Below, piece by piece: positions 53,400 through 64,000 of a stretch of 64,000 nt of DNA. Made by a program: the position numbers and the translations under genes. The stretch is from Pogonophryne albipinna (taxonomy: Eukaryota; Chordata; Actinopteri; Perciformes; Artedidraconidae), in contig CM053264.1 in NCBI GenBank assembly GCA_028583405.1, positions 9,169,030 to 9,233,029 on the forward strand, read 5' to 3'. The notes below the pieces were generated by a model that was not told the DNA's origin, searched no databases, and saw only the letters and a program-made list of their open reading frames with translations. Every line of letters starts with the position of its first letter. Position 1 is the stretch's first letter.

Positions 53400-54740
53400 C
53401 AAATGTATCTCATTAAATGTTACTCAGATTGTAGACAGTCCTACTCGCCCTAACATTAAGTCCCCTAATAAATCCTCCTTAATTGATCTCATTTTAACTA
53501 ATGTTCCCCATAAATACTCATCTGTGGGAGTATTAGCAAATGATGTGAGTGACCACTGCGTTGTAGCCACAATCAGGGACACAAAGGTCCAAAAGGGTAA
53601 ACCTCGCATTATCATAAAGAGAGACACAAAACATTTTGTGGAGCAGGGTTTTGATTGGGGACAAATGGATCTGTGTGCTGATGTTGAAACTGTATAGTCT
53701 TATTTTTATTTGTATGGAAATGATTCATAGACATGCACCCCTGCGTACATTTAGAGTGAAGGGACGAAACAATCCTTGGTTCTCTGCTGAATTGTCTAGT
53801 CTCCTACATGAGAGAAACAAGGCCTGAGCTAAGGCTAGGAAATCAGGCTCAGAGGTAGAATGGCTTCGTTTTAGGCAGCTAAGAAATAGCTTCACATCGC
53901 AAATCAAAAGTGCTAAGTCTAAGTATTATCTGTCGGTTACCACAAAGAACCTGAATAATCCTATAACATTTTGGAAAGCCATTAAATCGATATCCACCGG
54001 TGAGATCTGTAATGAGCTACCTCCGTGCCTTACCACAGCATCTGGCACTATATCGGACAGGGGCCACTATGTTAAATTGTTTTAATGAGCATTTTGTGTC
54101 CTGTGGCTCCCTGTTTGATTCTGTTACTAACTCTGCTTCTGTGAACACCACAGTCTGTGACTCTGAACAATGTGGTTTGGAAAACCCCTTCAGTTTTTCT
54201 CCTTTTACTATTGATGTTGTTCATGAAGCCTTAACCAAGTTAGATCCTAAGAAACCGGCCGGCCCGGACAACGTAGAACCTTCCTTCTTAAAGATAGCTG
54301 CAGATTTTATTACACCACCCCTCACTTCTCTTTTTAACCTCTCCCTCAACACAAACACAATTACAACAGTATGGAAGTCAGCTTATGTCCTTCCTCTACT
54401 AAAAGGAGGGGAGGCCACCTTATTAAATAATTACAGACCCATCTCTACATTGTCAGTTCTGGCCAAGGTTCTTGAAAACCTAGTGAGTGAGCAGGTAAAG
54501 GAGTTTTTAACTAACAATGACATCCTATGTAAACATCAGTCAGGTTTCAGAAAGCAACATAGCACCATCACTGCCACAATGAAAGTGGTGAATGATATTG
54601 CGGATATCTTAGACAAAAAGCAGAGTTGTGCAGCTCTGTTTATTGATCTTTCCAAAGCGTTCGATACCGTCGATCATCACATCCTGAAGCAGAGGCTGGC
54701 CACTATTGGTATATCCAGCCATGCAGTGGGGTGGTTTGTG
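53400..54740 (+). mobile_element. Truncated LINE with endonuclease end and reverse transcriptase
   Basis: The end of an apurinic-type endonuclease domain (SLIDLILTN, then DVSDHCVVA) is followed by a linker and a reverse transcriptase domain: KKPAGPDNVEPSFLK, NNYRPISTLSVLAKVLE, QSGFRKQHST and FIDLSKAFDTVDHHIL. This places it in the Jockey/CR1/L2-type non-LTR group. Stop codons (about 53696 and 53825) and frame changes interrupt it, the 5' part is missing, and the RT domain ends before its catalytic YADD box near 54740, where unrelated sequence begins. It is a dead fragment. Confidence 0.88.
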
Positions 54741-55507
54741 AACTACTCTCTGAAAGGTCCCAATGTGTTCATGTTTGCATTTGCCCGACAATGCAAACAT
54801 GTGTGTGTTCCTTGCTCGAAAACTTTGAAAAACAGATTTGGATATGGCCTGTTGAGGCATCTGGGTCTTTGTATGGACTGTACACTTGACTGTTGTTTTA
54901 AGGAGGTTTTTATTTGCTTGTGAGATAATGTGTGCAAGGATGTACTTGAATTATTATTATATATTATCATTATGTCAGTGGTCTAAAATGGTCTTACAAC
55001 AGTGCCGATAATATTATCGTTTATCGCAATAATTTCCAGGAAAATGTATCATCCAACAAAATTAATGATCGTGACAGGCCTATACATTATCAGAGCCTGT
55101 AAACCGGAAGTGCTCATCCACTGACAACTACAGTAGCGAACATATCACACAGTCCATTAAAAAAATGTATGAAATGTCATGGTACTTCTCACAGTATTTT
55201 ATTATTTCGAAGTGACCATGACTCGGGTGAATTTGACAATGAGCGGTTTGTTTATTCGGCCAGACTGTAGCAACTGTACCAGCGTTAGCATAGCTGTAAG
55301 CTAACACAGCGGGGTCGTGTTTGTTTGATTATTTGTTCGCTTATGTGTTTGTTTGCTTATATTTTTCGCTTATGTGTTAGTTTGCTTATTTGTTAAGTTT
55401 GTGTGGACGTTTGGCCATTGACTGACCTTTTAAATCACAGGAAACTCTAGTTATCGCTGTTTATTCCCTCCAGTCACTCCTCCGTGTGCATCTCGTGAGC
55501 TGGCGAA

Positions 55508-58141
55508 GGCCCATTCCCAAACCGCCCCGACACCCTACCCCTACACCCTATCCCTCCGTTTGCGCGTTCACGCGGAGGGTCCGCCATATTGAGGGCTGTT
55601 CCAAAGCAACGAGTGTGGAACGGTGTGGAGGGGGAGTGGGCTATCAAGCCCTCAAACAGCGAGTCTGCAGCAGCGCTGACTTGAGACCGGTCTCTACTGG
55701 GCCCTGTCTCATTTCATCAAATCCCCCTCCTCGACTCCTCGACTCCTCGGTCCTCCGGTAGTGACCCGGAAATGAATTTCAGCGTGCCATGTTGAAGGAC
55801 ATCTCATTTCTCTAAATGCACTTCGAGCACCGAGGATCGAGCGTCGAGGAGGCTCTCTGGAGGAGCTATAACCGAGGATACACTGATGGGTCCTCCACGG
55901 CTCCTTCGTGGATGCATTTCCGGGAACAGAGATGTTTCAAAGAGTCGTGACGCACGGCCGGACTTATCTCAGCCAATGACAGCTCTGCATGCATCCCCTG
56001 GATATTATTTAATTAACTGCTCTCATCGCAACGCGATGTTTACAGAGAGAACAGCTGTGAGGTCCGTGCAGAAAGCAGAGCAGTGTGTAAAATATATATC
56101 ACTCAGTATAACAGGCCTAGTCTTTTTATTTGCTTTAGTTTAGTAGATATCTACAAAGAGTCGATATTTGTCTAAAACCAATTAGTGCTTCACATAATAA
56201 AATACACAACGGCTGTAAGGCAAGGCAAGGCAAGGCAAGTTTATTTATATAGCACCTTTCAGCACCAGGCAATTCAAGGTGCTTTACAAAAATGAAAGAC
56301 ATTCAGACAAAGGCATTTAAAAACAGTAAAAAATAATAAAAGAAACATTAAAAGAAAAAGAAAAAATGAAAGACATTAAGAAAATGGCATTTAAAATCAG
56401 TCATTAAAAAGAAAAGCTAATAAAATAAACATTAAAAGATAAAAGTTACAGTGCAGTCTAAGATATGAATAGTTCAATTCTTTAGGTTCTTGATTTTTTA
56501 TTTACTCAAAGAACCTCCTTTTGGAAATCCGAACATTTTCGTCCAGATCTATAATTTTGACGGACTGTTTTCACCATGTTTTGCTCGCATGACATCCACA
56601 ATCGGACCCTCAGGAGGGTGTACTAGCCCCCTACTCTGCTTTGCGTTCCATAACAAAGTCTTTAAGTGTTACCTGAACACCCCGTGTTACCAAAACACTA
56701 TTTTTCACCCGTCGGTGATGTGATATTTGTTCCTCAGTACAAATCACCCAAAAACTGATCGTAAACCCTGGCTACGACGGATATCCCAAATATCCTACTT
56801 TCGAGCAGTCCCACTCATAAATGTCATGGAGTTTAATTACGTTTAACTTTAAACAATTTAGACACTGTACATCTCATCGAGCATTGAAAGCCTTCTTTCC
56901 TTCACATTAATCTTCAACCTTAATATTTTCTTAAATCCACGAGGCCAACTGCCTTCTTTCACGGCACTTTGCTTCATCATCCCACTATTTAAAACACTTT
57001 CTGTGAGTGTCCCGCTTTTCTAAGTCTTTTACTTTAATTGTATTTTTACCCTTCATTCCGTCTTCATGTTCTTGTAATTGTAAATGTTCTGTAGCCTGTT
57101 TTAGGAACTGTATGTGCGTGTGTGTGGTGTAGGTGTGTGTGGTACAGTGTGTGCGTAGATGCAGCGGACAGACAGGTCTCAGTTGGTTTGGTGTCCTCTG
57201 CTTACTTTTAATAATTGTAAATAAAACTTTTGGCCCGTAATTTATTTTCCTCATTGTAGCGACCAGAGAGGGGGGGGGGATATATCCAGTCTTTGATAGT
57301 GTTACGTTATTATGTAGCCTGTTATTGTCTCATTATACCGCACTGTGAATGAATCAAAGTAAATATATAAGTGGTCATGAACACATCTGTCCATCAGACA
57401 GAGGGCTGCTGTGCCTCCTGTCATCATTAATGGACGTCTCTTTAAAATGACCGCTCAGAGGAGAGGAGTTCTCATTTCTCTAACCGCCTGCTGCTTCCCC
57501 TCCTCTCTCCTCGGTTCCCCTCCTCGGCTCCTCGGCTCGCATCTCCTGTGGGCGGGACTAAGTCTCGAGGATAGGAGTCGAGGAGGGGAGTTAGAGAAAT
57601 GAGAAAGGGCCCTGGTCTCTACCTGACCGGAGTCACGCTGTGTGTGTCCGTCAGGAAACACGCTGTTTACAAGTAGTTCCAGCAAACATCCACTGATAAA
57701 TTGCGATGTTAACAACCTCATGATAACCTCATATGTTTTTAACTTAGGATCATACCTGTGATTAGTCTAGAAAAAGGTAAATGTGTGCATTTTATTATAA
57801 AGTTGTGTATATTTACAGACCGTTGCAAAAACTAAGAAGCTTATAAACATCAGGTTTAAAACTAAAAGAGCTTTGAAACACAATGAAAGATGTTTGGAGT
57901 TTTATTTGAGTTATTCATTTAAACTTTTTGTCTAAGAGATGCTGATTTGAAACCGTTGTTACATACAGTTACGGCATTTCCTGTTTCTGCCGGAGAGAGG
58001 GGAGGCCGTCCCAAAGCTTGCTGCTGTATTTACTCCCTCCATCTGACAGGAGGGAGCCTCGTTGAGCTGCGAGTGTGGCTACAGACGGAGTTCACTCCAT
58101 CACGGAGGAGTAGGGTCGAGGGAGTGGTTTGGGATTGGGCC
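55508..58141. mobile_element. Outer DNA transposon containing a second one
   Basis: Ends GGCCCATTCCCAAACC and GGTTTGGGATTGGGCC are inverted repeats, flanked by GAA on both sides (55505-55507 and 58142-58144), a 3-bp target-site duplication. About 190 bp at the left and 530 bp at the right belong to this element; the middle is a later insertion (55700-57611). No transposase frame is visible. Confidence 0.85.
55700..57611. mobile_element. Inner DNA transposon with 3-bp TSD
   Basis: Ends GGCCCTGTCTCATTTC and GAAATGAGAAAGGGCC are inverted, flanked by CTG (55697-55699 and 57612-57614). The sub-terminal parts are rich in CCTCGACTCCTCG/CGAGGAG motifs that pair with each other. A LINE tail (AGGCAAGGCAAG then TTTATTTATATAGCACC, 56216-56460) lies inside. 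No intact ORF. Confidence 0.85.
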
Positions 58142-58755
58142 GAAGTTGTTGTGAGCTGTTGCCATTGCGTCATCCGTGTAGCGTCTCTGGCCAGCAGGGG
58201 GCGGGGCGTCTACAGGTCATACCATCCTGTGGGGGGGCCATGGCAGAATAAACCATCTTCAGTGAATTGTGCCTGCTAAAGTTGGGCTATCCATGGCAAA
58301 TAATTGTTGTCATAGTCTTTGGAAATGGTCTTATTCTCATCTAGTTTACTTTATATTTATTGTAAACATTTATTTATAATAATAATAATAGATTTAATTT
58401 GTTAGCGCTTTTACAGGTGCTCAAAGACGCTTTACAGATATAGTGAAGAGAAAAGAAAATGTATAGGCTATATATGAATGCTGATTTTTAAAATAGTTAA
58501 TAGTTTATCTCACATTTTCGACGGACTATGCCGTTTTTTTCTTACATTTTTTCCATGGACAAAACATGTTTAAGCAAAAGAAAATGTATTAAAAATAATT
58601 AATGTATGAAATGTGTACATTATCAGAGCCTGTAACCCGGAAGTAGGCCTATAGTAATCTATATAGTAGTAATCTTTGACATAGAACAATATAGAAACAT
58701 TTCTACGTACTATACTATATGTTTTTTTCCGCATATTTTCAACAAACGATACTAG

Positions 58756-59400
<645 letters not shown>

Positions 59401-60029
59401 CCGGTCGTTTTCTTTTAATATTTTCCACAAACTTTTTTTGCATCACCATGAATGATGGTCTTGAATCACAACTTTAAAACATTTGATGTTGCAACATTCA
59501 TTTTATTTGATAAAACAGAAAATACGTCATCAAGAAAAACGAATTACAAGTCATTAAATACATTTTAAAACACGAAACAATACATGGCACGTCTCCCAGC
59601 ATGGTAAATCGTCACATGTTCATGTCTTGCCGTGATACCGGGTTGACCAGGCCACACCTGATGCAATTTAAGGCCTGTAATCAGCAGCGCTCAGACTCTC
59701 CCGTGGCTGCAGCAGCTGGCTGATCCCCATTGCTCTCTTCACATGCTGATCATTGATACATATTTTGAGTAAATTGTGATTATGTTTATTGGTGGCTTAT
59801 CCTGCAAAAGCAATGTTTGATTTGTTGTACCAGAGCGTTGTGGCTTTTCCTGATTTCTATTTTGTGTTTTAGCCTTACAATCACCCACATCATCAGACCC
59901 GGCCGCAGACATACGTCTCTGGGCGGGCATTCCTAAACTTACATTTCCCGGGAAATCTCGAGATGTGTCAAGGGGGGGGGGTTAGGTTGCCATAAGGCTG
60001 TTGACGGTCTTATTATAGGCTACATCCAT

Positions 60030-60250
60030 TGGTTGGTTTTGTGGCACATTTGTAACGCTGTGCCAACTTGGGCAAGCACGCAGGCAAACTTGAGCGCACA
60101 CAGGGTGGAGAGGTGGAGTAAGGTTGAGCGATGGAGAGAAAGGGAGAGAGAGATAGATTGAGCGAGGCAGAGAGCATGTGCAGCGGTCTGCTTGCGCAGA
60201 GCAGGAGTTTGTGAGAGAGCCGGCTTGAGAGTCAATTTCTCTTCAAAATA
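60030..60250. repeat. Dispersed repeat, uninterrupted copy
   Basis: Second copy of the repeat at 50405-50568 (TTGGTTGGTTTTGTGGCACA to GCAGAGCAGGAGTTTGTGAG). It continues without the TIR element, as GGCTTGAGAGTCAATTTC, and so acts as an empty site for the insertion at 50569. Confidence 0.7.
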
Positions 60251-60630
60251 TAATTGATTGCCAGCCTCCCTTGTCCCTGGCTGGCTTGCTCGTTGGTAAC
60301 GTAACTGATGTCTTCTAATGTGCCTGCATCTGGCGCTGAGTTGCCATATTCCTTTCAAGTGTATAAGTGTGAACCACTTCCTGATATCCATTGTTGCAGA
60401 TAAATATAAATGATAATAGCCAAACTAACCTAGCAAGAGTAAACTGACTGCATCTCAGTCAAAAACCCACACGACTCAACCCAGCGAAAAACCAGTCTCG
60501 CGCGTAGCCTTTCATTCAGAATTTCATTCAGAATTTCATAGCAAAATAAAAAAAATGCTATTAAACTAATCTTTCAACATAGTTTAAAACAAAAATAAAT
60601 ATTAGGACAAATAACAACAATAAACATAAT

Positions 60631-62786
60631 CAATGGCGGCTCCAGAGTATTTTTGTTGGATAATCTATATAGGGCTAACCCATACAGTGGTGGGGCTCAA
60701 GTCAGTATTTGCAATGTAATTACATACACGCTCCCCTTGACAGTGAAACGCCACGCGTGAGGTTTAGATTATTTCCCTGTCTCAATCCAAATTGAACTGT
60801 ATGAAATAAAAAGGCACATTTGTCTTGTTGTAAATAAAAAGGGCGACCTGGAGCCAATCCTGCAATTTCTCCACAGGTGAAAGAGTTGACATGCTGAAAA
60901 CCCAACCCCTGCAGGGGGGTCTGGGGGGTTTCTCCCCTCATTTTTTGAAATACGAACATAAAATACACATTCTGGTACTCTCTTGAGAAGAAAAATAAAT
61001 AAATCTATTACTACACGACATATTTAAAAAAAATGAATGCCATTTTAGTTTTTTGTTACTTTGTTCTGAAAGCTGAACCTGCTGCTCCTCACATGCCCCT
61101 TTCACACCAACGCGTTTTCAGCTCCGGCTCGGAGCTGGAGCCAGAAAAGAGCCGGTTTTTCCTGTTCACACCGCAGCGGCGCCGCCTCTTATGCCCCTTT
61201 CACACCAACGCGTTTTCAGCTCCGGCTCGGAGCTGGAGCCTGAAAAGTGCCGGTTTTTCCTGTTCACACCGCAGCGGCGCCGCCTCTTAGCTCCGGAATC
61301 CGGTTCACTTCCAGCTCCAAAAAATTGTCGGTCTAGAGGCAAGAGCTTCGGAGCTAAGAGGTGGCGTCGCTTACGTCTCTACGTCGAGGCGTGCAGGAAA
61401 CTAAACCCACCTCCCCTGAACATGGGGAAGCAGTAGTGCTTATCAACACACTTTATAACGTCAGGCAACACTAACCAGGCTGCGTGTGGTTCTGTTTATT
61501 TGTACCTTACTTTGACCATCCGTTCACTGTTATTGATCATTGTGGAGAGAGGCAGACGTTTTGTTTTGTATTATAGCAGCTATCGGATGGAATCAATACA
61601 TGGGCTGCACAGGTTGTCATGTCTGACTATCACAAGTAGAATCATAATAAAAATATGCCGGTAAAATGTGCCTGTAGAAAATGGTGTATGCCACAATAGG
61701 ATGGCAATAGCAAGTAGTCAGTTTAGCTTCGGTTGCTATGCTAACATCACCCATTTTATACCAGAGAAACTTTCATAACAGCGTTGTGATGCCAAACAGC
61801 GTCAATTCAGACTGACACACATTCACTTAAGGGGAACTGGGGATATTTATCAGTTGCTTGTGTGAGTCGGACAGGGAATACTTTAGAGCGGCCGCTGCAG
61901 TGTGAGCTAACCGGGAGCTAACGGGAGAATAAACTCCCGTGGAAGAGCAGCCAACACTGCAGCGGTCGGTAAATGCCGCAGAAACACATTAATAAACAAT
62001 GAACCACAGCACTCTGGAGAAAAGTATAAGGTTGGAGAAGTCGTTATTTAATTTAATCTGGCTTCGTGTGATTAAAAGCAACACGATCATCGACCCGACG
62101 CAGTTCCCCGTTGTTGTTGTTGTGAGCGCCGTAACGCCGTTGGGGAGCAAATCAGCGATGTAAACGGTGACGTCATGACGCAGCAGCACCAGTCGGGTGC
62201 TGGGCGGTGTGAACAGAGCGGGAGCAGAAAAGGGAAACCGGAGCTGAACCAGAAAAGCTCTAGCTCGGAGCTAGAAAGGGAAAAGCGCTGGTGTGAAAGC
62301 CGCAACAGAGAGAAGAGGGAAGAGGCTGTGTGAATTACTTTACATTGTGGATAAGGGTGGATAGCCCCCATTGTTCTGTGTGTCAAAATGAAAGACAGCC
62401 CACACACCTATCAATCATCAAACCGTGGGGTCTTATTTCATTACGTGTTGATTTCTATCAACACGTAATGTTGTATCGATGTAAGCCTATATAGAGATTT
62501 ACTACAGCAAAAGTAATCTCCGTCGGGACTTCCTGCAACAACACCACGTCGTTATCGTGATTCTGATTGGCCAGAAGACATTATCAAAGATGTTCTATTG
62601 AGAAGATGATCACGATGTGACAAAAGTTTTCAAACCGTTTCTAGTCTTCGGTATTTACTGCTGTCTGTGCAATTTACTCCGCGAGTTGGCGGACTTTATT
62701 TTGCTTACTTTAAAATCATTTTTCATGGTGGGGCTAAGCCATTTCTTGGTATGGCTGTACCCCAGTATACCCTGGCGCCGCCACTG
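60631..62786. mobile_element. hAT element with 8-bp TSD, carrying a nested element
   Basis: Begins CAATGGCGGCTCCAG and ends CTGGCGCCGCCACTG, flanked by AACATAAT at 60623-60630 and 62787-62794, an exact 8-bp duplication. The left arm is about 460 bp and the right about 480 bp; between them lies the element at 61095-62303. No transposase frame is seen. Confidence 0.88.
61095..62303. mobile_element. Nested TIR element with duplicated left end
   Basis: The left end GCCCCTTTCACACCAACGCG and the right end AAGCGCTGGTGTGAAAGC are inverted repeats. The left 98 bp are present twice in tandem (61095-61192 and 61193-61290), including the CTCCGGCTCGGAGCTGGAGC hairpin motif, which has a partner CTAGCTCGGAGCTAG near 62262. 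It sits inside the hAT element and so inserted later. Confidence 0.75.
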
Positions 62787-63283
62787 AACATAATAATAAA
62801 ACAAATCCTGGATGGGCGGGCCGCCCATGACGCCGGGTCTGGCCATCATCGGTCTACTGCATGTGAAGAAATACATGGTTAAACTGCTCTCACTGGTGGT
62901 CCTCATACTTTGAATGGTATGCCAATGCAGAGGAACCCTCCCTAAAACTAGAGCCTAGTTTTTACACTAATACTAAACACTAGGGGGAGTGTCAGCCTTA
63001 CATTGGGGTTTGTATGGAGGATTCATATATATGAGTCTAAATATTGGCATCAAAATAAAAAAGTACTCATTCTGTCGATTGGTCCATTTAAGAATTATAT
63101 ATATTATATGTTTTGATTATAATCATTGATGAATCAAAGTAGGGGGGGCGTTAAGTATTAATCACAACCTAAGTTGAAAGTCTCTTTGTGGCTATACTTG
63201 TGCACACATTCAGCAAATAAAATGATATGTCTCCTTTTTCTGCATTGAACTATACTGATACATTGTGTGTACTACTCACATTC

Positions 63284-63700
63284 AGTGGCGACTGGTCATT
63301 AGGGGCAGGTGGGCACAGCTCCACCTAGTGTCAGCAGAAAGTATTACAAATAATGATTACAAAAAAATTAATAAAAATATATAAAATATATTTTAAGATC
63401 ATGTTTAATCATCTGATTCGTCTGTACATTGCTGTTTTAGTATGTGTTCTTCTAATTAGTGTCTACAGTGTGTGCCTATTGGGCTGTTTAGAACCATGTG
63501 GGACAAAACCCGATCATGCCCCTCTCACTGTCTATGTGAACGGTGACTATAAAAACTACACTGCGCATGCTCAGAGTATTGTCCTATTTAATGTGTGTGG
63601 CAAAAAAATAATGACACTGAGCTGCCATCCCCACCATACGTCATCTCACATAATTCAGAGCTGATTGGCTGCAAGTACGTGTGCTGCGAAAAGTGTGGTG
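63284..63700 (+). repeat. Probable left end of another hAT-like element
   Basis: CAGTGGCGACTGGTCATTAG resembles the CAGTGGCG start of the hAT elements at 10478 and 60631. No matching right end is visible before the window ends, so the limit given is arbitrary. Confidence 0.4.
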
Positions 63701-63718
63701 TGTGAAGAGGAGACCTGA

Positions 63719-63843
63719 GAGGTTTCTCAATACTCTAATTTCCCCTCCTCGACTCCTCAGTTCTCCGCTCGCATCTCCTGTGGGCGGCACTAAGTCTCGA
63801 GGATAGGAGTCGAGGAGGGGAAATTAGAGTATTGAGAAACCTC
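63719..63843. mobile_element. Palindromic MITE with 3-bp TSD
   Basis: A 125-bp element starting GAGGTTTCTCAATACTC and ending GAGTATTGAGAAACCTC, with arms matching over about 39 bp. TGA flanks it (63716-63718 and 63844-63846). Its core (GCATCTCCTGTGGGCGG, AAGTCTCGAGGATAGGAGTC) matches the right part of the element at 55700-57611, so it derives from the same family. Confidence 0.88.
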
Positions 63844-63869
63844 TGAGAGAGCTGCAGTGACGCGTCCTA

Positions 63870-64000
63870 AAACCCGGAAGTAAGCTGCGTATTGTTTCCC
63901 TCCACAAAAAAGCAATGAGATTTCTCCATAGGATTTTAGAAAATAGCTCCAAATAAGATCTGTGGGAAACGTACCGGTTAGATAAATGCACGTTTTGTTC
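63870..64000 (+). other. Second copy of the 5' region of the 141-aa ORF locus
   Basis: About 130 bp match the reverse complement of 52245-52385: CCTAAAACCCGGAAGTAA, then AATGAGATTTCTCCATAGGA, then ATGCACGTTTTGTTC (MHVLF) from 63986, where the window stops. The short upstream ORF MRFLHRILENSSK is kept; its three base differences between copies are all synonymous. Confidence 0.7.

Noticed and set aside
54000..54923. A 307-codon frame as a host gene
   Set aside because: It contains clear LINE reverse transcriptase motifs and loses the domain near 54740; it is part of a truncated retroelement.

Overview
This is nuclear DNA from a teleost fish. Four multi-exon, GT-AG spliced genes lie head to tail on the + strand: adamts1 (3300-8033), cyyr1 (11910-15868), app (17043-42810) and atp5pf (46425-47115). 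As far as I know, human chromosome 21q21.3 carries the same four genes in the same order and orientation, so this is an old vertebrate synteny block. The app gene has a Kunitz exon and a diverged amyloid-beta N-terminus, which fits the teleost appa type better than appb. Very long (GT)n tracts, AT-rich introns and teleost-type interspersed repeats support a ray-finned fish; I cannot name the species.

Layout: 1-2880 upstream DNA with no confident gene; 2886-9170 adamts1 with promoter, 8 coding exons and 3' UTR; 9170-11580 intergenic with a complete small hAT-like element; 11910-16740 cyyr1 (4 coding exons); 16890-44770 app (17 coding exons; intron 1 alone is 12.8 kb); 45560-47170 atp5pf (non-coding first exon plus 3 coding exons). 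From 47.2 kb to the end there is no confident host gene. That part is a repeat-rich accessory region holding two copies of app exon 17, tRNA-like modules, a truncated LINE, nested DNA transposons with target-site duplications I could read directly, near-perfect fold-back elements, and an unrecognised minus-strand ORF whose 5' region recurs at the window end.

The four genes do not form a pathway: ADAMTS1 is a secreted matrix protease, CYYR1 a small membrane protein with PPxY motifs, APP a type I membrane protein cut by secretases, and ATP5PF (F6) a mitochondrial ATP synthase stalk subunit. They are linked by ancestral position. The most notable observations are the 626-bp near-identical copy of app exon 17 with its flanking introns placed downstream of atp5pf (plus an older decayed copy), the absence of gabpa between app and atp5pf, a fold-back element inside an app intron, the diverged amyloid-beta N-terminus, and the duplicated minus-strand ORF locus. 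Exon borders were set by hand from splice consensus and reading-frame continuity.
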